Position numbers and translations under genes: made by a program
Shown here: one piece after another, positions 8,190-16,641 of the stretch
Layout of the letters: each line of letters begins with the position of its first letter
Numbering within the stretch: position 1 is the stretch's first letter
Assembly (NCBI GenBank): GCA_016778805.1
Contig: JADHOX010000010.1
Location: 1 to 37,898, forward strand
Length of the DNA stretch: 37,898 nt
Source: Rickettsiales bacterium
Lineage (GTDB): Bacteria > Pseudomonadota > Alphaproteobacteria > Rickettsiales > JABIRX01
Reading direction: 5' to 3'
Notes under the pieces: generated by a model
What the model was told of the DNA's origin: nothing
Seen by the model: the letters and a program-made list of their open reading frames with translations, nothing else
Database searches by the model: none

Positions 8190-10355
8190 CTAAATAAATC
8201 GTTCAACTGTAAAAATCATTTGATCAGAACGTAGCGAGGCTTTCACAGAATGTAAATCTTTAATATTTTTAACTTCTAAATCAATAAAACACTCAATATA
8301 TACATCACTTTTTGAGATAATTTTGATATTATCAATATTAATCGAACATTGATTTATGATATTAACAATATTTGCAATAGCTCCATTTTTATTGCTAATT
8401 ATGCACTTAATTCTAGAAACAAATTTTGATTTAATCTTATCATCATTATTCCAAAGCAAAGTAATAACATTCTCAGTTCCTATAACTTTTTTTATATTGT
8501 TACATTTAGAACGATGAATTGAAACTGTTTTACCAGCATGAACAACGCCAAGTATTCTATCTCCAGGAACTGGATAACAACATCCAGAATATGCCACAGA
8601 CAAACCTGGCATCACTCCTTTTAAAGCTGTTGAATCAACTCTATTTTTTTTACTAATTATAGAATCATCATTTTTACTTTTGAACCTTTGCCAAAAACCT
8701 TTACGTTTTCGGAATTTTTCTTTTGGAGTAAATTTAGGATAACAAGCCTTAAAAACATCAGCCCTAGAGATCAATCCATCATTTATTGCAATATATAAAT
8801 CTTCCAATGAATGTTTTGAAAAAATTGGCAAAACATGAGAAAGAACATCATTATCAATTGGCATATTCTTCTCATTAAAGAAATTTGTTAAAATTTCTTC
8901 CCCACCTTTAACATATTCATTTTGTCGAATAGTTCTAAAATATTTTTTGATATGACTTCTAGCCTTGCCAGTTACAACAAAATCCTCCCAAGACTCAGAA
9001 GGGTTTTGATTTTTTGAACAGATAATATCAACTTGATCACCATTTGCTAATTGAGTTCTAAGCGGTACAATAACACCATTAACTTTTGCACCCATACAAG
9101 TATTACCTACTTCTGAATGTATATGGTAAGCAAAATCAACTGGAGTTGCTCCAATAGGCAATGCTATTAACTCTCCTTTAGGTGAGAAGCAAAATACCTG
9201 ATCACTATACATCTCCATTCTAGTATTGTGAAAAAAATCTTCAATGTTTGAGCTCTCTTCTAAAATATGCAGTAATTCTTGGATCCAATAATAATTATAT
9301 GGATTTACTTGATTATCTACATCTTGCTTATAACTCCAATGTGCAGCAATTCCATATTCTGCAACCTGATGCATTAACTCAGTTCGTATCTGTATCTCAA
9401 TCTTCTGCTGCCCTGGACCAATAACAGTAGTATGAAGCGACTGATAGCCATTTTTCTTTGGTGTAGATATAAAATCTTTAAAAGTACCAGGAACCATATG
9501 GAACTTTTGATGAATCAAACCCAAAACTTGATAACACATTGAAACTTCTGAAACGACAACTCGAAAGGCCATTATATCAGACAATTGCTCAAAACTAATA
9601 TTATCAGTTTGCATTTTTGTCCAAATTGAAAATGGTCGTTTTTCTCGACCATAAACTTTACACGGAATATCATGTTTACTGATAATTTCATGCAACCTTT
9701 CAGTATTTTTGTTTATTACATCAATACCACCAGATTTTCTTAAATACTCTAATCTTTGTAAAATAGAATTTCTTACTTCTGGATGAAGCTGACGAAAAGA
9801 TAAATCTTGTAATTCATCTTTAATCGCATGTATACCAATCCTTTCAGTTAATGGCGCATAAATCTCTAATGTTTCTTTTGAAATTCGCTTTCTTTTTGCT
9901 GCAGAAACATGATGAATAGTTCGCATATTATGCAAACGATCAGCAATTTTAATTAGGAGAATTCTAATATCTTTTGACATTGCAAGCAAAAACTTACGAA
10001 AATTCTCTGCTTGATGTAAATCATCAGGTTGATAAGCAATTTTATTTAATTTTGTTAATCCTTCAACTAATTTTGCGACCTCAGAACCAAATTCAGATTC
10101 AAGTAATTCGATTGTAACTAATGTATCTTCAACAGTATCATGAAGTAAGCCAGCAATAATTGAGTCAGTATCTAATCTTAATTCAACTAAAATTCCAGCA
10201 ACAGCTAGGGGATGAATTATATATGGCTCACCTGATGCCCGCTTTTGAGATATATGAGCTTTTTCAGAAAACTCAAATGCCCTATTGATTTTAACAATAT
10301 CAACATTTGGATTATATTCTTTGATTTTGTTTACCAGATCTGCCTGGCTTTGCAT
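8190..10355 (-). CDS. spoT: Bifunctional (p)ppGpp synthetase/hydrolase (Rsh)
   Basis: Makes and degrades the stringent-response alarmone (p)ppGpp. The 721 residues show the full long-RSH layout. The N-terminal HD hydrolase has metal-binding candidates His48, His72-Asp73 (LLHDTVEDT) and Asp139 (IADRLHNMRT). The synthetase domain has GREKRPFSIW, a conserved Asp260, KNGYQSLHT and Glu320 in IEIQIRTELMH. A TGS domain spans about 383-445, and a C-terminal ACT domain spans about 650-721. Both catalytic centres look intact, so it should be bifunctional, as expected for a single alphaproteobacterial Rsh. It follows rpoZ by two bases. The symbol rsh or relA would serve equally well. Confidence 0.97.
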   Translation of the reverse strand: MQSQADLVNKIKEYNPNVDIVKINRAFEFSEKAHISQKRASGEPYIIHPLAVAGILVELRLDTDSIIAGLLHDTVEDTLVTIELLESEFGSEVAKLVEGLTKLNKIAYQPDDLHQAENFRKFLLAMSKDIRILLIKIADRLHNMRTIHHVSAAKRKRISKETLEIYAPLTERIGIHAIKDELQDLSFRQLHPEVRNSILQRLEYLRKSGGIDVINKNTERLHEIISKHDIPCKVYGREKRPFSIWTKMQTDNISFEQLSDIMAFRVVVSEVSMCYQVLGLIHQKFHMVPGTFKDFISTPKKNGYQSLHTTVIGPGQQKIEIQIRTELMHQVAEYGIAAHWSYKQDVDNQVNPYNYYWIQELLHILEESSNIEDFFHNTRMEMYSDQVFCFSPKGELIALPIGATPVDFAYHIHSEVGNTCMGAKVNGVIVPLRTQLANGDQVDIICSKNQNPSESWEDFVVTGKARSHIKKYFRTIRQNEYVKGGEEILTNFFNEKNMPIDNDVLSHVLPIFSKHSLEDLYIAINDGLISRADVFKACYPKFTPKEKFRKRKGFWQRFKSKNDDSIISKKNRVDSTALKGVMPGLSVAYSGCCYPVPGDRILGVVHAGKTVSIHRSKCNNIKKVIGTENVITLLWNNDDKIKSKFVSRIKCIISNKNGAIANIVNIINQCSINIDNIKIISKSDVYIECFIDLEVKNIKDLHSVKASLRSDQMIFTVERFI

Positions 10356-10357
10356 CT

Positions 10358-10726
10358 TTAATCGTTTACTTCAAGATTATCTTCAGAAAAGGCACCATCA
10401 TGAACTTTAACATTTGCAGCTTTTGGTGCTGAAGGCTCTGAAACAGAATTAGCAGCTTCATTTGAAGCAACAGAACGATCTACAACATTTGCTTCATATT
10501 CACTATGATCCTGGAAAGACTCAACTAAATTATCAGTAAGAATTTTTTTCGAAATTTTTTCTTCAGCTATTTCACGCAGAGATATAACTGCATCTTTATC
10601 ATTTGAACGTTCAACTGTAATTTCAGAACCTGCTGAAATATCACGGGCTCTTCTACTTGCAAGAATTACAAGTTCAAATCTGTTACTAATAACTTTGGTA
10701 CAATCTTCAACAGTTACTCTAGCCAT
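10358..10726 (-). CDS. rpoZ: RNA polymerase omega subunit
   Basis: Small subunit that binds the beta' subunit and aids RNA polymerase assembly. In some bacteria it also forms part of a ppGpp binding site, which suits the linkage to spoT. The 122-residue product has the omega core in the first ~70 residues: MARVTVEDC, NRFELVILASRRARDI and the AVISLREIAE helix. The tail of about 50 residues is Ala/Ser/Glu-rich and looks disordered, as is common for alphaproteobacterial omega. It heads the group running through spoT, pdxJ and acpS, and is divergent from the HIG1 gene across a 106-base intergenic region. Confidence 0.96.
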   Translation of the reverse strand: MARVTVEDCTKVISNRFELVILASRRARDISAGSEITVERSNDKDAVISLREIAEEKISKKILTDNLVESFQDHSEYEANVVDRSVASNEAANSVSEPSAPKAANVKVHDGAFSEDNLEVND

Positions 10727-10772
10727 AAAATTAATAAAAAAACTTAATAAAAAAACAGCAATAAAATGATAA

Positions 10773-10810
10773 GGTATTATTGCAAATATTGATTATTAGA
10801 TTATAATACC
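10773..10810. promoter_or_regulatory. 8-bp inverted repeat around HIG1 promoter
   Basis: GGTATTAT at 10773-10780 is exactly complementary to ATAATACC at 10803-10810, with 22 bases between. The repeat lies between the divergent rpoZ and HIG1 genes and its right arm overlaps the predicted -10 box. It could be an operator for a dimeric regulator, but both arms are AT-rich and chance is possible. Confidence 0.25.
10780..10807 (+). promoter_or_regulatory. Predicted sigma70-type promoter for HIG1-aroK-aroB
   Basis: TTGCAA at 10780-10785 and a perfect TATAAT at 10802-10807 are separated by 16 bases. The -10 box ends 25 bases before the HIG1 ATG. This is the clearest vegetative-type promoter in the window and would drive the HIG1-aroK-aroB-CorC group. 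In DNA this AT-rich, -10 matches are common, so the -35 spacing is what supports it. Confidence 0.45.
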
Positions 10811-10832
10811 CAAATATTCAAGAATTAAATAC

Positions 10833-11015
10833 ATGCTATCAATAATTACTTTTATTTTTATTATTTTTACTTTTGCAATTGTAGCAGTTGGATCCATAGC
10901 TATGATAAAAGGTGGTGAATTTAACAAAAAATACTCAAATATTCTTATGAGAATGAGAGTTACATCGCAAGCAATCTCATTATTTCTATTGTTTTGTTTA
11001 TATATGTCTAATTAA
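10833..11015 (+). CDS. HIG1-domain small twin-membrane protein
   Basis: A 60-residue inner-membrane protein with hydrophobic helices at about 4-25 and 42-57. They are joined by the family-typical loop KGGEFNKKYSNILMRMRV. That loop identifies the bacterial branch of the HIG1 (hypoxia-induced) family. Eukaryotic members such as Rcf1 associate with cytochrome c oxidase and respiratory supercomplexes, and a similar role is inferred here but not shown. The stop is one base before the aroK ATG, so it is probably cotranscribed with aroK and aroB. It has its own likely promoter just upstream. Confidence 0.82.
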   Translation: MLSIITFIFIIFTFAIVAVGSIAMIKGGEFNKKYSNILMRMRVTSQAISLFLLFCLYMSN

Positions 11016-11016
11016 A

Positions 11017-11544
11017 ATGACGAAAATATATAAGCCAATAGCTTTAATTGGTTTACCCGGTTCTGGTAAATCAACAATTGGCAATAAATTAGCTACAAAA
11101 CTTTCTCTTGATTTATTTGATACTGATCAAATTATTTCAGAAAAACTTAAGCTTTCTATTAACGATATTTTTGCGCAAAAAGGTGAAAGCTTCTTTCGTT
11201 TACAAGAAACTTTGACGCTAAAACAACTAAGTACTGAAACAAAACCTTTTATTTTATCAACTGGCGGTGGCCTTATAACTTCAAGCGAAAACCTTAAAAT
11301 CTTACTCGAAAACTATTTAGTTATTTACATAAAATGTGATATCAGTGAAATTGCTAGACGATTGATTGATGATAAAACAAGACCTTTAATTGCCAAATCC
11401 CCTAAAGAAAAATTAAGTTTATTATTTACACAAAGAAAAGATTTTTATAACAAAGCCCATATTACTGTTGATTCTTCATCTAATAAATCTGATAAAATCC
11501 TTACTGAACTATTAACAAAAATTTCTCGATTCAATGAAGCTTGA
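11017..11544 (+). CDS. aroK: Shikimate kinase
   Basis: Phosphorylates shikimate at the 3-position with ATP, in chorismate synthesis. The 175-residue product has a Walker A loop in GLPGSGKST (about 12-20), the shikimate-binding DTD at 35-37, Arg61 in FFRLQET, the STGGG motif at 81-85 and the lid Arg in DDKTRPLI. All the elements of an active enzyme are present. It starts one base after the HIG1 stop and overlaps aroB by 11 bases. aroK-aroB is a classic pair. Confidence 0.96.
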   Translation: MTKIYKPIALIGLPGSGKSTIGNKLATKLSLDLFDTDQIISEKLKLSINDIFAQKGESFFRLQETLTLKQLSTETKPFILSTGGGLITSSENLKILLENYLVIYIKCDISEIARRLIDDKTRPLIAKSPKEKLSLLFTQRKDFYNKAHITVDSSSNKSDKILTELLTKISRFNEA

Positions 11545-12646
11545 CAAAATACATCTAGATCTAGGCGAAAACTCATATGATATTTTACTAAAACATAATA
11601 TTCTTGAAGAAGCAGCTACTCATATAAAACGGGTAATAAAGAGCCCAAAAGTAATTATTGTTACAGATAGCAATGTTGAAAAATATTATTTATATCCTTT
11701 AGAGAATAATTTAAAAACCGCTGGTCTTGATGTAAAAAAAATCGTTATCAACCCAGGCGAAATTCAAAAATCATTCGTCTCCCTAACCAGATTATGTAAT
11801 AACGTATTAAAATTAACACCTGATCGTTCTACCACATTAATAGCTCTTGGTGGAGGTGTTATTGGAGATCTTGTAGGATTTACAGCTAGTATTATTTTAA
11901 GAGGCATTGATTTTATCCAAATTCCAACCACCCTTCTTTCGCAAGTTGACAGCTCTGTTGGTGGGAAAACCGGAATCAATACAAATTATGGAAAAAACCT
12001 TATTGGCAGCTTTTATCAGCCAAAATTAGTTTTAATTGATACAAATACATTAAAATCTTTACCAAAAAGAGAATTCTTTTCGGGTTATGCTGAAATAGTA
12101 AAATATGCACTAATAAATAATAAAGAATTTTTTGAATTTCTTGAAAAGCATAAAAGCAAAATTAAGAATCAAGATCAAACAATATTACAAAAAATCATAA
12201 AAACTTCATGCCAATCAAAAGTTGATATTGTCAAAGCTGATGAAAAAGAAAGAAACGATAAAAGAGCATTATTAAATCTTGGACATACATTTGGTCATGG
12301 GCTTGAATATAATATTAATTACAATGATAAGTTAAAACATGGAGAAGCTGTAGCAATTGGAATGGTAATGGCATTTAAATTATCTGAAGAGTTAAAGATT
12401 TGCCCTGTTGATTCCCACAAAAAGATTATCGAACATTTTAAATTTTTTGGGATTCCTGCAGATGTTTCAGATATAGATTTTGAATTTGATCCAGATATTT
12501 TAATAAAGGCAATGCTTTCAGATAAGAAAAATACTAATGGTAATATTGTTCTTATTTTAGCTAGCAATATTGGAGAGGCATATGTTGCCAGAAACATAAA
12601 CTTTAATGTTTTAGAAAGTTTTTTAAATCAAATTTATAACAAATAA
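11534..12646 (+). CDS. aroB: 3-Dehydroquinate synthase
   Basis: Converts DAHP to 3-dehydroquinate, the second step of the shikimate pathway, using NAD and a divalent metal. The 370 residues match the family. The NAD-binding GGGVIGDLVGF and the TTLLSQVDSSVGGKTGIN segment are intact. The metal ligands are probably Glu187 (YAEIVKY), His251 (NLGHTFGHG) and His269 (LKHGEA). The start lies inside the end of aroK with an 11-base overlap, implying translational coupling. A CorC-like gene follows after 11 bases. Confidence 0.97.
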   Translation: MKLDKIHLDLGENSYDILLKHNILEEAATHIKRVIKSPKVIIVTDSNVEKYYLYPLENNLKTAGLDVKKIVINPGEIQKSFVSLTRLCNNVLKLTPDRSTTLIALGGGVIGDLVGFTASIILRGIDFIQIPTTLLSQVDSSVGGKTGINTNYGKNLIGSFYQPKLVLIDTNTLKSLPKREFFSGYAEIVKYALINNKEFFEFLEKHKSKIKNQDQTILQKIIKTSCQSKVDIVKADEKERNDKRALLNLGHTFGHGLEYNINYNDKLKHGEAVAIGMVMAFKLSEELKICPVDSHKKIIEHFKFFGIPADVSDIDFEFDPDILIKAMLSDKKNTNGNIVLILASNIGEAYVARNINFNVLESFLNQIYNK

Positions 12647-12657
12647 CGGTTTTTTAT

Positions 12658-13944
12658 ATGGAACAAATTCTCATTTATGATAATTATGTTTTTATTTTAT
12701 TATTAATTTTTCTTTCCGCTTTTTTTTCATCATCAGAAACCGCTCTAACCTCTTTATCAAGAGCTAAAATTCATAAATTAAAAAAACAAGGGGATAAAAG
12801 CGCATCACTAGTAAGCGACCTAAGAAAAGATAAAGATTTGTTAATTAGTTCAATTTTAATAGGAAATAATATTGTTAATATTTTAGCATCAGTTCTAACC
12901 ACTACAATTTTTATCAATCTATTTGGCGAAAATGCAATTGCACTTGCGACAATAACAATGACTTTATTGCTAGTTATTTTTGCAGAAGTTATTCCTAAAT
13001 CATACGCTATCTATAACGCAGAAAAACTATCATTAATTATAGCACCTTATCTAAGAATCTTCATTATAATCTTAGCTCCAATTGCTAAATTATTGAGATT
13101 ATTTACTCAAAAATTTATAACACCAAACAACAATAAAAATAATCCAAAAGAAGACTTAATTTCATCTATTGAAGAATTACGAGGCGTTATCGATCTTCAT
13201 CAAAAAGAAGGCAGAATTATCAGAGAAGATAAAGAAATGCTAGACTCAATACTTGATCTTTCTGAAACTGATGTAAATTCAGTAATGACCCACCGAAAAC
13301 ATTTACATACTTTAAATGCAGATTCATCAAATGAAGAAATTTTAGAACAAATGCTCAAAAGTCCTTATACAAGAATGCCAATTTGGAGAAATAATCAGGA
13401 TAATATAATTGGAACAATTCATGCAAAAGACCTTCTTAAAGCCCAAAGATATTCAACAAAAAAATTCAAAGAATTAGATATTACTAAAATTGCCTCAAAG
13501 CCATGGTTTATTCCTGAATCTACTCCTTTAAAAGATCAGCTTTATGCCTTTCGAAAAAAAAGAAATCATTTTGCTGTTGTTGTAGATGAATATGGAGCTG
13601 TTCAAGGAGTGATAACGCTTGAAGATATATTAGAAGAGATTGTTGGAGACATAAAAGATGAACATGATAAAGGTGCTTTGACAAATTTCAAAAAAACTGG
13701 AGAAAATAGCATTATAGCCGAAGGATCAGCCACTATTAGAGATATTAACCGTGACTCTGACTTTGAATTACCTGAAGATGAAGCAGCAACAGTTGCAGGT
13801 TTTTTAATTAATATCGCTGGAAAAATACCAGAACGTGGCGAGATATTTTCTTATAATAACTTTGAAATGAAAGTGATTGAAAAACACAAAAATCAAATCA
13901 CTAAAATTGGCATAAAAAGAAACAAACTGAATCTAGATAAATAA
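12658..13944 (+). CDS. HlyC/CorC-family CBS-domain membrane protein
   Basis: An inner-membrane protein of the CNNM/CorC family, whose members are linked to magnesium or cobalt efflux. The 428 residues divide into a DUF21 region with three to four hydrophobic segments (about 1-145, including the FFSSSETALTSLSRAKIHKLK signature), a CBS pair (about 205-330, with MTHRKHLHTL and VVDEYGAVQGVITLEDILEEIVGDI), and a C-terminal transporter-associated domain (about 345-425). It is probably cotranscribed with aroB, an arrangement common in Alphaproteobacteria. The transported ion is inferred from the family only. It ends tail to tail with pgk, with one base between the stops. Confidence 0.9.
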   Translation: MEQILIYDNYVFILLLIFLSAFFSSSETALTSLSRAKIHKLKKQGDKSASLVSDLRKDKDLLISSILIGNNIVNILASVLTTTIFINLFGENAIALATITMTLLLVIFAEVIPKSYAIYNAEKLSLIIAPYLRIFIIILAPIAKLLRLFTQKFITPNNNKNNPKEDLISSIEELRGVIDLHQKEGRIIREDKEMLDSILDLSETDVNSVMTHRKHLHTLNADSSNEEILEQMLKSPYTRMPIWRNNQDNIIGTIHAKDLLKAQRYSTKKFKELDITKIASKPWFIPESTPLKDQLYAFRKKRNHFAVVVDEYGAVQGVITLEDILEEIVGDIKDEHDKGALTNFKKTGENSIIAEGSATIRDINRDSDFELPEDEAATVAGFLINIAGKIPERGEIFSYNNFEMKVIEKHKNQITKIGIKRNKLNLDK

Positions 13945-13945
13945 T

Positions 13946-15172
13946 TTATACTGAAATTTTGGCAGGAATATCTTCATTAGCTTCAGATGATTGTAATGCA
14001 GAAATCCCTGGTAAGTTTTTACCTTCAAGCCAAGCCAGAAAAGCACCACCAGCTGTCGAAATATAAGAAAAGCTATTCTTTAAACCTGAAGATTTAACTG
14101 CCGCAACAACATCACCACCACCTGCTATCGATATCAAGTTACCTTGACAAGTTAAAGCAGCAATATGCCTTGCGATCGATTCTGAACTAATATTAAAAGG
14201 TCTAAATTCAAACGCTCCCACCGGACCATTCCATAATACAATCTTTGATTTTTGAATCTTCTCAGCAATTATATTCACAGTTAATGGACCAACATCAAGA
14301 ATCATATGATCATCAGCTATGGAATCAGGAGAAGATACTAAAACATTTTGAGAATCATTAATATCTTTTGCTGTTATCACATCAACTGGCAAAATGATCT
14401 GACAATTATGCTCTTTAGCCAATTCAATAATTTCATAAGCAACAGATACAAAATCTTGCTCATAGAGCGACTTTTTAACATCAATTCCTTTTGCCTTCAA
14501 AAAAGTATTAGCCATTGCACCACCAATAACAATAAAATCGGATTGCTCAGCTAAGTGCGATAATAACTCTATCTTAGTTGAAACTTTTGAGCCACCAACA
14601 ATAGAAGTCATTGGTTTTGTTGGCTGAATTAAATATTTTTCTAAAGTAGAAATTTCTTCTTCTAAAAGAAACCCAGGATATGACGGAATAAATTTGGTAA
14701 TACCCTCGATAGAACTATGAGACCTATGAGAACATGAAAAGCTGTCATTAACATAAAAATCAGCATAGCTTGCAAGCTCTTTTGAAAAAGATTCATCATT
14801 ATTAGTTTCCTCTTTATAAAATCTAAGATTCTCTAAAATTAATAATTCACCATTTTCAAGATTATCAACAGATTCTTGAGCCTTTCTTCCGCGACAATCA
14901 ACTGAAAATTTTACATTTACATCTGGCAGAAACTCTTGAATTTTATCAACAATTGGACCTAAAGACATATCAAGATCAAATTGACCTTTTGGTCTGCCAA
15001 AATGAGAGATAATTACAACCTTGGCATTTTGCCCAAGCAAGTAGTTAATAGTTGGCAAAACTCTTTCGATTCGTTCAGTATCAGTGATTTTCCCATGCAC
15101 CATAGGAACATTTAAATCTACTCTTACGATTACCTTTTTTCCTGAAACTTTAATATCTCGAATCGAACGCAT
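13946..15172 (-). CDS. pgk: Phosphoglycerate kinase
   Basis: Transfers phosphate between 1,3-bisphosphoglycerate and ADP in glycolysis and gluconeogenesis. The 408-residue product has the two-lobed layout: substrate-side RVDLNVP near residue 20 and HFGRPKG near 58, the GGSKVSTKIELL hinge region, and the nucleotide-binding LWNGPVGAFE and AGGGDVVAAV segments. The C-terminal tail after FLAWLEGK is about 20 residues longer than the core requires. It follows gap by nine bases, forming the tkt-IalB-gap-pgk group. Confidence 0.97.
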   Translation of the reverse strand: MRSIRDIKVSGKKVIVRVDLNVPMVHGKITDTERIERVLPTINYLLGQNAKVVIISHFGRPKGQFDLDMSLGPIVDKIQEFLPDVNVKFSVDCRGRKAQESVDNLENGELLILENLRFYKEETNNDESFSKELASYADFYVNDSFSCSHRSHSSIEGITKFIPSYPGFLLEEEISTLEKYLIQPTKPMTSIVGGSKVSTKIELLSHLAEQSDFIVIGGAMANTFLKAKGIDVKKSLYEQDFVSVAYEIIELAKEHNCQIILPVDVITAKDINDSQNVLVSSPDSIADDHMILDVGPLTVNIIAEKIQKSKIVLWNGPVGAFEFRPFNISSESIARHIAALTCQGNLISIAGGGDVVAAVKSSGLKNSFSYISTAGGAFLAWLEGKNLPGISALQSSEANEDIPAKISV

Positions 15173-15181
15173 TATAATATA

Positions 15182-16171
15182 TTATGGCATTAATTTTAAA
15201 ATATCGAGCATTCTGATAGCAAATGACCACTCATTATCATACCATGCTGTTACCCGAGCAAAAGTATCATCAATAACTTTTGTACCTGTTGCATCAAAAA
15301 TTGATGATTCTGTAGTATGATTATAATCTATCGAAACAAGCGGCTTATCATTATAGCCAAGCATATTTGATGCTGAATTTTTTAATAATGAGTTAATCGA
15401 CTCTTCAGACATTGGCTTTACAGTATTAAAAGTAAAATCAATCATTGATACATTAGGTGTTGGAACTCTAATTGCACAACCATCTAATTTACCTTTTAAA
15501 TCAGTGATAACCTTACCAATAGCTTTTGCCGCACCTGTAGATGTTGGAATCATAGATAAAGCTGCTGCTCTTGCTCTTCTTAAATCTTTGTGATTAGCAT
15601 CGGCTATATTTTGATCATTTGTATAGGCATGAACTGTAGTAACGTATCCTCTGGTTATCTGATACTCATCATGAAGTAACTTAACAACTGGAGCTAAGCA
15701 GTTGGTTGTACAAGACCCAATGGAAATAATGTTATCATCAGATTCCAAAATATCATGATTTACCTTATAAATAACTGTTTTGATATCATCATCCTTGCCT
15801 GGAGCAGAAATAACTACTTTCTTTGCACCTGAATCAATATGCTTTTGACATCCAGCTTTATTATTGAAAATCCCAGTACATTCGAGAACAACATCAACAC
15901 CTAGATCACCCCAAGGTAATAATTCAGGATTTCTTTCTGATAAGGCTACTACTTTATCCTCATTTATTAAATAATTATTATCTGCAACTTCACAACGACC
16001 ATTAAAGCGACCATGAACAGAATCATATTGAAACAAATGTAAGTTTTTTTCTGGCGTAGCTGTCGCATTAATAGCAACTAACTCTAAACCTTCAAAGCTA
16101 CCTTCAAAATATGCTCTAGCAACTGCTCTACCAATTCGTCCAAAACCATTTATTGCAAATCTAATCGTCAT
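15182..16171 (-). CDS. gap: Glyceraldehyde-3-phosphate dehydrogenase
   Basis: Oxidises and phosphorylates glyceraldehyde 3-phosphate, or runs in reverse in gluconeogenesis. The 329-residue product begins with the Rossmann motif NGFGRIGR and has catalytic Cys154 in SCTTNC and His181 in TTVHAYTNDQ. The Asp after Asn that normally selects NAD (as in VAIND) is replaced: the sequence reads AINATA, with Ala36. Loss of that Asp is seen in enzymes that accept NADP, so dual or NADP-preferring use is possible but is only an inference. It lies between the IalB-family gene (11 bases) and pgk (9 bases). Confidence 0.96.
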   Translation of the reverse strand: MTIRFAINGFGRIGRAVARAYFEGSFEGLELVAINATATPEKNLHLFQYDSVHGRFNGRCEVADNNYLINEDKVVALSERNPELLPWGDLGVDVVLECTGIFNNKAGCQKHIDSGAKKVVISAPGKDDDIKTVIYKVNHDILESDDNIISIGSCTTNCLAPVVKLLHDEYQITRGYVTTVHAYTNDQNIADANHKDLRRARAAALSMIPTSTGAAKAIGKVITDLKGKLDGCAIRVPTPNVSMIDFTFNTVKPMSEESINSLLKNSASNMLGYNDKPLVSIDYNHTTESSIFDATGTKVIDDTFARVTAWYDNEWSFAIRMLDILKLMP

Positions 16172-16182
16172 TTTTCTAATAA

Positions 16183-16641
16183 TTAATTTATACTATTTAA
16201 ATAAAAATCATAAGCATCATCATAACCAGACAAAGAAACCTTTGTTTTTAACTGATTAGTAATGTCAACAAAAAGGGTTTTACCTTTTGTCATTTGAGCT
16301 GTTAATGCTTTTCTATCTATCTGTTTAAAAAAAGATGAAATTCCTGTATTCATAGATGAGTGAATTGGTGAATAATCATCAACAGTTAAAACCACTCCAT
16401 CTGATAGCAATAACTCATTATGAGAAAAGGCTAAATAATATTTAGTAAAAATAATTGCTCCACCACCCATATCATCTTGATACTGGGTACCTAAAAAACA
16501 ATCACCTTTTTTGTCTGAAGCTTTTTCAAGCTTACAAGACACAAGCCAATCACCAAAAACCTTGTTACGCTCTACAACAGCTAAAGCCGGATTAGAAAGT
16601 AAAAAAGCAAAAAACACTAAGTTTAAATATTTAAATTTCAT
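16183..16641 (-). CDS. IalB-family (invasion-associated locus B) protein
   Basis: A small exported protein. The 152 residues start with a signal peptide (hydrophobic core, likely cleavage after NPALA at residue 21). The mature part starts with the family's VFGDWLVSC segment and has a Cys36/Cys48 pair that probably forms a disulfide. It ends with a KTKVSLSGYDDAYDFYL segment typical of the family. Bartonella IalB gave the family its name, but it is widespread in non-pathogenic Alphaproteobacteria and its molecular role is unknown. The start overlaps the tkt stop by one base, so it is embedded in a tkt-gap-pgk operon. No invasion role should be assumed. Confidence 0.78.
   Translation of the reverse strand: MKFKYLNLVFFAFLLSNPALAVVERNKVFGDWLVSCKLEKASDKKGDCFLGTQYQDDMGGGAIIFTKYYLAFSHNELLLSDGVVLTVDDYSPIHSSMNTGISSFFKQIDRKALTAQMTKGKTLFVDITNQLKTKVSLSGYDDAYDFYLNSIN

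Noticed and set aside
15084-15320. 78-codon plus-strand frame across the pgk/gap junction
   Set aside because: It is antisense to the start of pgk and end of gap, both intact, with no independent support.
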